Shown one piece after another: positions 1 to 7,768 of a stretch of DNA of 64,000 bases; positions within the stretch are counted from its first letter, which is position 1; each line of letters opens with the position of its first letter. The translations under genes and the position numbers were made by a program. The notes below the pieces were generated by a model. That model had not been told where the DNA came from. It worked only from the letters and a program-made list of their open reading frames with translations, and searched no databases. The stretch lies in assembly GCA_035940955.1 (NCBI GenBank), contig DASZEJ010000025.1:1-64000 (forward strand), read 5' to 3'. This stretch comes from CADCVT01 sp035940955 (GTDB lineage: Bacteria; Actinomycetota; Thermoleophilia; Solirubrobacterales; Solirubrobacteraceae).

Positions 1-1
1 C

Positions 2-874
2 GAGCGGGGCGAGGTCGGCGGCGTGATCCTCTTCGCCGACAACGTGGCGCAGCCCCGCGCGGCGCTCCGCGCGGCGATCGGCCGCCTCCAGCGCGCCGCC
101 CGCGCCGGCGGGCGGCCAAAGGTGCTCGTGATGGTCGACCAGGAGGGCGGCCTCGTGAAGCGGCTGCCCGGCCCGCCGAGCACGAGCGCGGCGGCGATGC
201 GCGCGCCCGGCGCGGAGGGCCGGGCGACCGGCCGGATGCTGCGCCGCCTCGGCATCGCCGTCGACCTCGCGCCGGTCGCCGACGTCGCCCACCCGGGCAC
301 GTTCCTCGGCTCGCGGGCGTTCGGACGCACGCCCGGCCGCGTCGCCCGGCGCGCGTGCGCGTTCGCGCAGGGGCTGCGCGCCGCCGGCGTCGCCCCCGCG
401 CTCAAGCACTTCCCCGGCCTCGGGCACGCGCGCGTCAACACGGACGACGCGCCCGCCACCGTCCGCGCGAGCGCCGCGGCCCTGCGCCGCGACTACGCCC
501 CGTACCGGCGCTGCGGCACCGAGGCCGGCACCCTGGCGATGCTCTCCAGCGCGGTCTACCCCCGGCTCACCGGCGGCGAGCCGGCCGTCCTCACCCGCGC
601 CGCCTACCGCGAGCTGCCGCGCAGCGGCCCGTGGCCGGTGACGATCTCCGACGCGCTCGAGACGCCGGCACTCGCGAACGAGGCCACGCCCGCCCGCCGC
701 GCGCTGGCCGCCGGCCTCGACATGCTCCTCTACGCAAACACCGAGCAGGGCTCGGCCGCCGCCTACCGCATACTCCTCGCCGACGCCCGCGCCGGCCGCC
801 TCGCACGGGCGCGGGTCGACGAGGCCGGCAAGCGGGTGCTGCGGCTGAAGGCGCACCTCGCCCGCGCCCGGTGA
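2..874 (+). CDS. nagZ: Glycoside hydrolase family 3 beta-N-acetylhexosaminidase, 5' end cut by the window
   Basis: This is the C-terminal part of a GH3 N-terminal-domain enzyme of the NagZ type, which removes N-acetylglucosamine from peptidoglycan or related glycans. The reading frame is open from base 2 (ERGEVGGVILF...), so the true start lies upstream; the GTG at 23 is internal, because GEVGGVILF is a normal family segment. Visible family signatures are MVDQEGGLVKRL, LAPVADV, the core KHFPGLGHARVNTDDAP (family form KHFPGHGxxxxDxH) and ISDALE, which carries the Asp expected as nucleophile. The usual second His of the KHFPGHG motif is Leu here, so substrate use may differ from classical NagZ. 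No signal peptide can be judged because the N-terminus is missing. Confidence 0.85.
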   Translation, partial: ERGEVGGVILFADNVAQPRAALRAAIGRLQRAARAGGRPKVLVMVDQEGGLVKRLPGPPSTSAAAMRAPGAEGRATGRMLRRLGIAVDLAPVADVAHPGTFLGSRAFGRTPGRVARRACAFAQGLRAAGVAPALKHFPGLGHARVNTDDAPATVRASAAALRRDYAPYRRCGTEAGTLAMLSSAVYPRLTGGEPAVLTRAAYRELPRSGPWPVTISDALETPALANEATPARRALAAGLDMLLYANTEQGSAAAYRILLADARAGRLARARVDEAGKRVLRLKAHLARAR

Positions 875-941
875 GCGCGGCGGCCGCGGCGGGCGACCGT
901 CGCACAACGGCGACTCACTGTCTCCTGTCGCGCCGACCAGT

Positions 942-947
942 TAGCGT
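942..947 (+). promoter_or_regulatory. -10 element TAGCGT, leaderless-type promoter of the 955 gene
   Basis: TAGCGT ends 7 bases before the ATG at 955, so transcription should begin at or next to the start codon. There is no Shine-Dalgarno sequence between them. It belongs to the recurrent TANNNT series described in the findings. Confidence 0.6.
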
Positions 948-954
948 CTTTCGT

Positions 955-2787
955 ATGAAACGTCGCGTCGCCGGAGCCGTCGCCGCCGTCCTCCTCGCCG
1001 CCGCCCCCGCGGCCCGCGGCCAGGACTCCGACGCCCCGCCCGGCGCGCTGCCCCACTGGCTGCCGAGCGAGGAGTGGGTCTACCAGCACTGGCTCCCGTT
1101 CGACGAGGGCCGCCTCTACCGCGCGCTGCGCGCCGACCGCGGCGCGATCTGGCGCCACCTGCGCGACGACGCCGCCCACGACCTCGAGCAGCTCGCCCGC
1201 CGCCGCGGCCTCAGCGCGGGCGAGCTGGCGCGCCGGCTCGTCCCGAGCGGCGACCGCACGCTCGTGCGCCGCGCCCGCCGCGTCGTCACGCAGGGCCACC
1301 TCAGCCAGCACATCCTCTTCCACTCCCTCCACCAGACCGCGGTCCCCCAGGCGTCGCGGCACATCTTCGGGACGCCAAACGCGGAGTTCCTGAAGCTGCG
1401 CCGGGCCGAGCTGAGCCCGCTCCAGATCGGCCGCCTGCACGGCCGGACGGCCGCGCAGATGCACGTCCGCGCCGTCGCGGTCCTCCGCGCCCGCGCGCAC
1501 AGGGGCGTCCGCCTCGGCGCGACGAGCCGGCGCCAGGCGCGGCTGCTGCTCGACCGCCAGCTCCGCCAGGTCCCGCGCTGGCTCGGCCAGAGCCGCTACA
1601 ACGGCCCGCCGCCGACGATCGGGCCGGGGAAGGCGCTGCTCCCGCCCGCCGACTACGCGAACAACCCGTCGATCTCCGACGACGGCACGACCGTCGTGTG
1701 GGACGCCTACCGCGCGAAGATCCCGGAGGCGCGCACCCGCGGGGAGATCGTCGTGCGCGGCGCGCACGTGGACGAGGGGACGACGTTCTCGGTCTCCGGC
1801 CGCTCCCCGGCCGGCCGGCCCGGCTCGGCGTACAACGCGATGCTCGCCGCCGGCGGCGGGGCCGTCGTGTACGAGCAGGCGGACGGGAACATGAACTTCG
1901 CCAAGCGCTACGGCGAGATGCGCGTCAACCTGCGCGAGCTGCCGGGCGCGTTCGCGCTGCGCGTCAGCCACCCGAGCGGGGTCGCCGGCCCGAGCCGGAC
2001 CGCCTACAACCCGTCCGTGTCAGCCGACGGGCGGCTCGTCGCGTTCCAGGCCACGGACGCCGGCGCGCAGCGGTCGCGCAACGGCCTGTGGGTCGCCGAC
2101 CGTGCGACCGGCACGACGACGCGGCTGAGCGGCGGCGTCGTCTTCGAGCCGCGGATCACCCGCGACGGGAGCGCGGTCGTCTTCACCACCGCCGCGGGCC
2201 AGGTGCACATCCGGGAGATCGCGACCGGCCGGACCACGCTCGTCAGCCGCGGCCCGGCCGGCCCGGCGGACGCGGAGGCCGCCGAGCCCGCCGCGTCCGC
2301 CGACGGCCGCGTCGTCGCGTTCACGAGCCGCGCGTCGAACCTCGGCGCGCCGGGCGGCCGGTCGCGCGTGTTCGTCCGCGCCGGCGGCCGCGTCGAGGTC
2401 GTCAGCGACGCGCGCTCGTTCGCCTTCGAGCCGGCGGTCTCGGCGGACGGGCGGTTCGTCGCCTACGCCGCCCGGGGGCGCGCCCGCGCCGGCCGCCGCG
2501 CGCAGGTCCGCCTCTACGACCGCCTCACGGCCCGGACGGCGACGATCAGCCGCGGCGGCTACGCGTCCGAGCCCGCGGTGTCGGCCGACGGCCGCCGGGT
2601 GGCGTTCACCTCGACGGCGCCCGCGCCCGGCAAGCCGGCCGGCCTCGCCGGCGTCTTCCTCCACGACGTCGACAGCGGCACGACCCGCCTGCTCAGCGCG
2701 CACGCGCCGGTGGCGGGGGCGGTGGCGAAGCCCGACCCGCGTCCCCTCCTGTGCCCGCTCGCCCGCGGGCACGCGCTGAGCGCCTGA
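955..2787 (+). CDS. Secreted TolB/WD40-like beta-propeller protein
   Basis: A 610-residue protein with a clear N-terminal signal peptide (MKRRVAGAVAAVLLAAAPAARG, cleavage near residue 22). Residues about 30-215 form an Arg/Leu-rich, probably helical region. From about 235 onward there are repeated blades of the type PSVSADGRLVAFQA, PAVSADGRFVAYAA and PAVSADGRRVAFTS, which are WD40-like/TolB propeller (PD40) repeats; at least five are visible. Such exported propellers bind proteins or ligands, but the partner is not indicated here. The frame is open upstream of 955, but the signal peptide and the -10 box 7 bases upstream fix the start. Function unknown beyond the fold. Confidence 0.8.
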   Translation: MKRRVAGAVAAVLLAAAPAARGQDSDAPPGALPHWLPSEEWVYQHWLPFDEGRLYRALRADRGAIWRHLRDDAAHDLEQLARRRGLSAGELARRLVPSGDRTLVRRARRVVTQGHLSQHILFHSLHQTAVPQASRHIFGTPNAEFLKLRRAELSPLQIGRLHGRTAAQMHVRAVAVLRARAHRGVRLGATSRRQARLLLDRQLRQVPRWLGQSRYNGPPPTIGPGKALLPPADYANNPSISDDGTTVVWDAYRAKIPEARTRGEIVVRGAHVDEGTTFSVSGRSPAGRPGSAYNAMLAAGGGAVVYEQADGNMNFAKRYGEMRVNLRELPGAFALRVSHPSGVAGPSRTAYNPSVSADGRLVAFQATDAGAQRSRNGLWVADRATGTTTRLSGGVVFEPRITRDGSAVVFTTAAGQVHIREIATGRTTLVSRGPAGPADAEAAEPAASADGRVVAFTSRASNLGAPGGRSRVFVRAGGRVEVVSDARSFAFEPAVSADGRFVAYAARGRARAGRRAQVRLYDRLTARTATISRGGYASEPAVSADGRRVAFTSTAPAPGKPAGLAGVFLHDVDSGTTRLLSAHAPVAGAVAKPDPRPLLCPLARGHALSA

Positions 2788-2801
2788 CCGGGCGCCTCGG
2801 G

Positions 2802-4361
2802 CTAGCCGGCCGCCGCGCGCTCGCGATCGCGCAGCACCCGCCGCAGGATCTTCCCCGACGCCGACTTGGGGATCTCGTCCACCACCTCGACCGCGCGGAT
2901 CCGCTTGTAGGTCGACACCCGCTCGGCGACGAACCGCTGCACGTCCTCGGGCGACGTGTCCCCGTCCGCGAGCACGAGGAACGCCTTCGGGATCTCGCCC
3001 GCCTCCTCGTCCGGCACCGGGATCACCGCGGCGTCGGCCACGCCCGGGTGCTGCACGAGCAGCGCCTCGAGCTCGGCCGGCGCGACCTGGAAGCCCTTGT
3101 ACTTGATCAGCTCCTTGACCCGGTCGACGATCGCGAAGTAGCCGTCCTCGTCGACGATCGCGACGTCGCCCGTGTGCAGCCAGCCGTCCTCGTCGAGCGT
3201 CGCGCGCGTGGCCTCCTCGTTCTCGAGGTAGCCCTGCATGACCTGCGGCCCGCGGATCAGCAGCTCGCCCCGCTCGCCCTCGGCCGCGTCCTCCCCGGTC
3301 TCCGGGTCGACGATCCGGCACTCGGTGTTCGGGATCGCCGGCCCGATCGTCCCCGGCTTCGGCCGGTCGAGCGGCGCGGTGTGCGTGACCGGGGACGTCT
3401 CGGTCATCCCGTAGCCCTGGATCACCTGGCAGCCGAGCCGCTCCGCGCACGCGCGCTCCAGCTCGGCGCCCAGCGGGGCCGCCCCCGACAGCACGAGCCG
3501 CAGGCTCGACAGGTCGAACCGGTCGACGAGCGGGTGCTTGGCGAGCGCGAGCGCGATCGGCGGCACCACGTACGCCCGGGTGACCCGGTGCTCCTGGATC
3601 GTCGCGAGGAACTGCTCGAGGTCGAACCGCGGCATCGTCACCGTCGTCGCCCCGGCCCGCAGCCCGAGGTTCATGATCACCGTCATGCCGTAGATGTGGA
3701 AGAACGGCAGCACGCCGATCGCCACGTCGTCCTCCTCCACGGCGAGCGCCGCCCGCGCCTGCAGGATGTTCGCGACGAGGTTGCGGTGCGAGAGCATCAC
3801 GCCCTTCGGCAGCCCCGTCGTCCCGCTGGAGTACGGCAGCGCCACGAGGTCGCCCGGGTCGACCGCGACCGGCTCGGCCAGCGGCTCGTCGGCCACCAGC
3901 TCGCTGACCGGCGTCGCGCCCTCGGCCTCGCCGAGCACGAAGACCTCCTCCACGCCGGTCCGCTCCGCCGCCCTGACCGCGTTCTCGACCCCGCCCGGAT
4001 GGGTGACGAGGAACTTCGCGCCCGCGTCGCGCAGCTGGTGCTCGATCTCGTCGGGCGTGTAGACCGGGTTGATCGTCGTGACCGCGCCGCCGGCGTAGGC
4101 GGCGCCGTGGAAGGCGACCGCGTACTCGGGCACGTTGGGGAGGAAGATCGCGTACGTGTCGCCCTTCCCGAAGCCGCGCGCCCGCAGGCCGGCGGCGAGG
4201 CGGCGGACCGCGACGTCGAGCTGCTCGAACGTGAGCGTCCGGCCGCTCGGCCCGTCGACCAGCGCCGGCTTGCCGCCCAGCTCGCGCGCGCGCTCCAGGA
4301 CGAACGGCGTCAGCGCCGTCTCGGGAATGGACACGTCGGGGTGCGGGCTCCGGATCGGCAT
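2802..4361 (-). CDS. 4-coumarate:CoA ligase-like acyl-CoA synthetase (AMP-binding)
   Basis: A 519-residue ANL-superfamily enzyme that activates a carboxylic acid with ATP and joins it to CoA. Diagnostic segments are the P-loop-like PYSSGTTGLPKGVMLSHRN, GYGMTETSP, GWLHTGDVAIVDEDGY, the hinge DRVKELIKYKGFQVAP, and the C-terminal KSASGKILRR with the catalytic Lys. Length and motif spacing fit 4CL or medium-chain acyl-CoA ligases; the acid is not predictable. The ATG at 4361 was chosen because a TAGCGT box lies 7 bases upstream and homology starts at once (MPIRSPHPDVSIPETALTPF). It is divergent, with 19 bases between starts, from the 4381 gene. Confidence 0.92.
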   Translation of the reverse strand: MPIRSPHPDVSIPETALTPFVLERARELGGKPALVDGPSGRTLTFEQLDVAVRRLAAGLRARGFGKGDTYAIFLPNVPEYAVAFHGAAYAGGAVTTINPVYTPDEIEHQLRDAGAKFLVTHPGGVENAVRAAERTGVEEVFVLGEAEGATPVSELVADEPLAEPVAVDPGDLVALPYSSGTTGLPKGVMLSHRNLVANILQARAALAVEEDDVAIGVLPFFHIYGMTVIMNLGLRAGATTVTMPRFDLEQFLATIQEHRVTRAYVVPPIALALAKHPLVDRFDLSSLRLVLSGAAPLGAELERACAERLGCQVIQGYGMTETSPVTHTAPLDRPKPGTIGPAIPNTECRIVDPETGEDAAEGERGELLIRGPQVMQGYLENEEATRATLDEDGWLHTGDVAIVDEDGYFAIVDRVKELIKYKGFQVAPAELEALLVQHPGVADAAVIPVPDEEAGEIPKAFLVLADGDTSPEDVQRFVAERVSTYKRIRAVEVVDEIPKSASGKILRRVLRDRERAAAG

Positions 4362-4368
4362 ACCTGGG

Positions 4369-4374
4369 ACGCTA
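4369..4374 (-). promoter_or_regulatory. -10 element TAGCGT for the acyl-CoA ligase
   Basis: On the minus strand TAGCGT ends 7 bases before the ATG at 4361, again with no ribosome binding site. It lies in a 19-base gap between two divergent starts. Confidence 0.6.
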
Positions 4375-4380
4375 CTCCCC

Positions 4381-4764
4381 ATGGACCAGATCCCCACCGC
4401 CATGATCCTCTCCGAGCAGAGCGTCCGGGCCGGCCTGGCGGCGATGGAGCGCATCCACGGCCGCCACCTGGGCGACATGAGCCCGAAGGAGCAGGAGCAG
4501 GCCCGCGAGCACTGGCGCGACCAGGTCGAGCAGGTCCTCGCCGCGGTGCGGGACGTGTTCGACGAGCCGCCGTCCGACGACCGGGGGTACGCGGTCATCA
4601 CGCTCGCCGACGCCGGCGACGACCGGATCGACGTCGGGGTGGTCTTCCGGCCCGACCTGCACGAGCTGGGCGAGGGCGAGGTCGAGGGCACGCCGGCCCA
4701 GGTCCTCGCGCTCGCCGCGCTCGAGGCGATCGCCGCCGAGGGCGAGGACCCGGACGCGCCCTAG
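4381..4764 (+). CDS. Conserved-type small acidic protein of unknown function
   Basis: A 127-residue soluble, acidic protein (MDQIPTAMILSEQSVRAGLAAMERIH...). It has a helical first half with a QEQAREHWRDQVEQ segment and a beta-rich second half. No signal peptide, membrane segment or known motif is visible and I do not recognise the family. Support for it being real comes from its codon pattern, its tidy fit between the divergent ligase and the convergent hydrolase, and its stop, which shares the CTAG at 4761-4764 with the hydrolase on the other strand. The upstream sequence GCTACTCCCC offers neither a good Shine-Dalgarno nor a full TANNNT box. Confidence 0.65.
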   Translation: MDQIPTAMILSEQSVRAGLAAMERIHGRHLGDMSPKEQEQAREHWRDQVEQVLAAVRDVFDEPPSDDRGYAVITLADAGDDRIDVGVVFRPDLHELGEGEVEGTPAQVLALAALEAIAAEGEDPDAP

Positions 4765-5582
4765 CCGGCCGCCAGCTCGCGCAGCTCCGCGGCGAGCCGG
4801 TCCGGCTGGTCCTCGGGCACGAACGAGTACGAGTCGGGCACCTCGACGAGCGGGGCGCTGAGGATCTCGGCCAGCCGCCGCCCGTGGTCGAGCGGGAAGA
4901 CGCGGTCCTCGGTCGCCCACACGACGCGCGCCGGCTTGCCGAACGACGCGAGCCTCGCGGCCGCGTCGAGGGTGTGCCGGGAGGAGATCCCGCGCAGGAC
5001 CTTCTGCAGGTCGCGCCGGACCCCGGCGTGCTCGAAGTAGGGCCGCAGGTACGCGTCGGAGACCGCGTCCTCGATCGGGTGCTTGCGCAGCCAGCCGAAC
5101 GCGAGCGGCAGGCGGCGCGCCGGGCGGATGCGCAGCGGCGCGAGGAAGGCGGTCAGCGCGCCCGGGACGCGGGCGGCGACCTGCAGCCCGCGGAACAGCG
5201 GCGGCAGGAAGTTCTCGAACGCGTCGCACGGCGTCAGCGCGAGCGCCCCGATCCGCTCGGGGTGGTTGGCCGCCGCGATCTGCGCGAGCGCGCCGCCGGT
5301 GTCGTTGCCGACCAGCACGACGTCGTCGAGCCCGAGCGCGTCGAGGAAGTCGGCGATCATCCGCGCGAGCCCGGGCGGGGTGAGGTCGGCGTCCGGCCGC
5401 ATCGGCACCTCGTGGGACCCCAGCGGCCAGTCGGGGACGATGCGGCGCACGCCGTCGAGGCGCGGGGTCACCCGCCGCCACAGCAGGCCGTTGACGAGGA
5501 TGCCGTGGACGAAGACGACCGGCCGCCCCTCGCCCTCGTCGCGGTAGCGCACGGTGCCGTGCGCGAGCTCCACCGAGTTCAT
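4761..5582 (-). CDS. Alpha/beta hydrolase with Asp nucleophile elbow (haloalkane-dehalogenase-like)
   Basis: A 273-residue alpha/beta-hydrolase-fold enzyme. The oxyanion-hole motif FVHG is at about residues 24-27. The nucleophile elbow reads VGNDTGGALAQ, so the nucleophile position is Asp rather than Ser, as in haloalkane dehalogenases and some actinobacterial hydrolases. A cap region follows, then the acid-bearing segment ATEDRVFPLDHGRRLAE. The expected late catalytic His near the C-terminus (VEVPDSYSFVPEDQPDRL) is replaced by Ser/Tyr, so a standard triad is not complete and the reaction is uncertain. The start at 5582 is supported by a TATGGT -10 box 8 bases upstream that overlaps a perfect palindrome. 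Confidence 0.8.
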   Translation of the reverse strand: MNSVELAHGTVRYRDEGEGRPVVFVHGILVNGLLWRRVTPRLDGVRRIVPDWPLGSHEVPMRPDADLTPPGLARMIADFLDALGLDDVVLVGNDTGGALAQIAAANHPERIGALALTPCDAFENFLPPLFRGLQVAARVPGALTAFLAPLRIRPARRLPLAFGWLRKHPIEDAVSDAYLRPYFEHAGVRRDLQKVLRGISSRHTLDAAARLASFGKPARVVWATEDRVFPLDHGRRLAEILSAPLVEVPDSYSFVPEDQPDRLAAELRELAAG

Positions 5583-5590
5583 GGGCGGGA

Positions 5591-5596
5591 ACCATA
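5591..5596 (-). promoter_or_regulatory. -10 element TATGGT for the hydrolase at 5582
   Basis: TATGGT on the minus strand ends 8 bases before the ATG at 5582. It sits inside the palindrome at 5593-5607, so a protein bound there would block RNA polymerase. Confidence 0.55.
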
Positions 5597-5607
5597 CCCG
5601 CGGTATG
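5593..5607. promoter_or_regulatory. Perfect inverted repeat CATACC-CGC-GGTATG, candidate operator
   Basis: Six-base arms with a 3-base centre overlap the -10 box of the alpha/beta hydrolase gene. Position and symmetry fit a dimeric repressor site. The regulator is not identifiable from the window. Confidence 0.5.
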
Positions 5608-5648
5608 TCTCGGTTGTGTGACGCTCGACGAGCCGGCGCTTCACGCGC

Positions 5649-6266
5649 TCACAGCTCGCGCCGGGCCGCCCACTCGCGCAGCTCGGCGCGGCCGTTGAGC
5701 ACGATCGGGTCGCCGTGGGCGACGAGCAGGTGCTCGAAGTCGACCGTGTCGGCGAGGCGCTCGTAGCGGTCGTAGAGGCCGCGCTTGGTGTGCTCGGGCT
5801 CGTCGAGGAGGTTGTCGGGGACGAACCCGAGCCGCCCGTAGTCGATCACGCCGTCGGCGACGGCGAGCGCCTTGGCGGCGGGGATCTCGAGCGCGGTCTC
5901 GTCCGGGCAGATCACCCCGACCTCGTGGGCGACGATGCCGTCGTGCAGGACGGCGCCGAAGTCGAACGGCTCGACCGGCCGGTCGGGGCCGAACTCGTGC
6001 ATCCCCGGGCGGCTCGCGTGGACGGTGCAGCCGAAGCGCGCGACGAAGTCGCCGCTGCTGCGCCAGTGGTGGCGGTTGGTGAGGAGGATCGCGACCGGGC
6101 GCAGGTCCTTGTCCTCGAACCAGTCGAGGCCCTCGGACGGCATGATCGGGTCGATCAGGACGCGCGACTCGGTCAGCGCGTACGAGCTGACGTCGGCGCC
6201 GAGGTTGGGGTGCCGGGCCTTCCAGTGCAGGATCCCTGGGGCCAGCTCGCGGATCGGCTCGGGCAT
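5649..6266 (-). CDS. Metallo-beta-lactamase-fold protein with degenerate metal site
   Basis: A 205-residue protein whose order of elements (ELAPGILHW, SSYALTESRVLIDP, then a LLTNRHHWRSSGDF segment) follows the metallo-beta-lactamase fold. The canonical HxHxDH ligand motif would fall at residues 64-69, but reads N-R-H-H-W-R, so only one of the normal ligands remains. The later LLVAHGDPI keeps a His. It is therefore probably a non-catalytic or altered member. The ATG at 6266 follows a TAGCGT -10 box by 7 bases; that box overlaps the stop codon of the Tim44-like gene upstream. Confidence 0.75.
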   Translation of the reverse strand: MPEPIRELAPGILHWKARHPNLGADVSSYALTESRVLIDPIMPSEGLDWFEDKDLRPVAILLTNRHHWRSSGDFVARFGCTVHASRPGMHEFGPDRPVEPFDFGAVLHDGIVAHEVGVICPDETALEIPAAKALAVADGVIDYGRLGFVPDNLLDEPEHTKRGLYDRYERLADTVDFEHLLVAHGDPIVLNGRAELREWAARREL

Positions 6267-6273
6267 GGCCGCG

Positions 6274-6279
6274 ACGCTA
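6274..6279 (-). promoter_or_regulatory. -10 element TAGCGT embedded in the upstream gene's stop codon
   Basis: TAGCGT ends 7 bases before the ATG at 6266. Its first three bases are the TAG stop (6277-6279) of the Tim44-like gene. The downstream gene can therefore have its own leaderless promoter even though the two genes look like an operon. Confidence 0.6.
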
Positions 6280-7587
6280 CCCGACGGGGGCGGCGGCCGC
6301 GATGCGCCAGGGGGCGTCGGCGGAGCCGTCGAGCTGCAGCGTCCACCGCTCGGTGAACTCGGTCTCGCGGTCGCGGCTGCCCGACAGCAGCTCGAGCGTG
6401 TCGCGATCCTCGACGTAGCGCCGGCCGGCGACGTCGGCCTCGACGGTCAGCTCCGGCGGGTCGGCGTCGGGGTCGAGCGCGGCGATCCGCAGCGCCCGCA
6501 GCCGCGGGCCGCGGACGACGAGGCGGCTGCGTGCGGAGGCGTCGCTGCCGTGGAGCAGCGCGTGGACGGCCTGGTCGCCGGCGAGCGCGCGCAGCCGCGC
6601 GTCGTCGCCGTCGACCGCCTCGGCCCAGGCGTCCATCGCGGTGCGGGCGGCGGCCTCGAGCACGTGCGGCGCGAAGCGCTCGTCGACCAGGCTGAGATCG
6701 AGCGCCTGGCGGCGGGCGTCGCCGGCGTAGTCCACGTCCGCCAGCTCGCCGGTGCTGACGCCCTGCGGCGCGTCGGCGGCGGCGCGCTCGAGCGCCGTCT
6801 GGTCGTGGATCTGCTGAGCGTGGCTCCACGGCGAGGGCACGAGCGGCGCCTCGAGGTGGTGGGCGCCCTCGGCGTCCTGCTCGATCGAGGCGACGGTCCA
6901 GCGGCGGCCGTCGCGGCGGGCCAGCGTCCAGTACTCGGCGACGGCGACGACGTCGGAGGAGGCGCCGTCCTTGTTCATGATGCGGCCGTCGGGGAGGCGG
7001 ACGCAGTCGCGCATCTTGGCCTCGAGGCGGACGACGACGCGGTCGGCGCTGTCGTCGTCGCGGTTCTCGAGGCCGACGTACTCGACCTGCGGCCCCTCCC
7101 GCACCTCGACGACCTGGTGCCAGCCCTTGCGGTCGAAGTCGTCGAGGCGCCGCTCCCACTCGACCATCAGGTCCGGCTCGACCAGCTCGCGCAGGCGGTC
7201 GCGGTCGCGGTCGTGCCACGCCCGCTGCGTCGCGCGGAACAGCTCGGCCGCCTCGCGCTCGACCCCGGCTGCGTCGAACCACGGGTCGTCGCCCGCCGCC
7301 TCGGCGGACGCGGCGATCGTCCGGCGCACGCGCTCGCGCCGGCGCGCGCGGCGGCGCTGCTCGCCGGCGACGGCGAGGAGCAGGAAGACGGCGGCGCCCC
7401 CGATGAAGAGCGCCCACACCCACCACGGCGCCGGGTCGCCCGAGCCGCCGCCCGACGAGCCGCCGAAGCCGCCGCCACCCCCGCCCCCGCCGCCGCCATA
7501 GCCCGAGCTCCCGCCGCCCGCGCCGGCCAGCGCCTGCGCGGGCGCGATCAGGAGCGCGAGGGCGGCTGCGGCGGCGAGCCTGGTCAT
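6277..7587 (-). CDS. Tim44-like domain membrane protein with Gly-rich linker
   Basis: A 436-residue protein: signal peptide or first helix (MTRLAAAAALALLIAPAQALA), a Gly/Ser-rich linker (about residues 23-50), a transmembrane helix (WWVWALFIGGAAVFLLLAVAG), a basic stop-transfer stretch (EQRRRARRRERVRR), then a large soluble part. The soluble part contains a Tim44-like/NTF2-like domain (LFRATQRAWHDRDRDRLRELVEPDLMVEWERRL...) and a second, related domain toward the C-terminus. Tim44-like domains bind lipids or other proteins; bacterial members have no agreed function. The ATG at 7587 places the signal peptide at the N-terminus; an in-frame start 69 bases upstream would put a non-hydrophobic stretch before it. 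Confidence 0.75.
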   Translation of the reverse strand: MTRLAAAAALALLIAPAQALAGAGGGSSGYGGGGGGGGGGFGGSSGGGSGDPAPWWVWALFIGGAAVFLLLAVAGEQRRRARRRERVRRTIAASAEAAGDDPWFDAAGVEREAAELFRATQRAWHDRDRDRLRELVEPDLMVEWERRLDDFDRKGWHQVVEVREGPQVEYVGLENRDDDSADRVVVRLEAKMRDCVRLPDGRIMNKDGASSDVVAVAEYWTLARRDGRRWTVASIEQDAEGAHHLEAPLVPSPWSHAQQIHDQTALERAAADAPQGVSTGELADVDYAGDARRQALDLSLVDERFAPHVLEAAARTAMDAWAEAVDGDDARLRALAGDQAVHALLHGSDASARSRLVVRGPRLRALRIAALDPDADPPELTVEADVAGRRYVEDRDTLELLSGSRDRETEFTERWTLQLDGSADAPWRIAAAAPVG

Positions 7588-7657
7588 GACGCGCGCCGAT
7601 TGTCCTCCTGGCGGCGCATCGCCGTCAACCACCCCCGCGAGCAGCCCGCGCCGCACC

Positions 7658-7767
7658 GAGGGGTCAGACCCCTTGAGCCAACCCGACTCAAGGGGTCAGA
7701 CCCCCTCACACACCGCGCCTCAAGGGGTCAGACCCCTTGAGTCGACCCCACTCAAGGGGTCTGACCC
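7658..7767. repeat. Four palindromic repeats with core GGGGTCAGACCCC
   Basis: Copies centre near 7666, 7698, 7730 and 7762. The core is a 6-1-6 inverted repeat. The third copy (7719-7741) extends to 11-base arms, reading CTCAAGGGGTC, A, GACCCCTTGAG. The fourth has T at the centre and lacks the last C. They lie between the stop of the B12-binding gene and the start of the Tim44-like gene, both minus strand. The same core occurs three more times at 29701-29779. They can form strong hairpins and may act as terminators or REP-like elements. Confidence 0.9.
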
Positions 7768-7768
7768 G

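Noticed and set aside
4761..4764. Shared CTAG as a special regulatory site
   Set aside because: It is explained by two convergent genes whose TAG stops overlap on opposite strands; no further signal is present.
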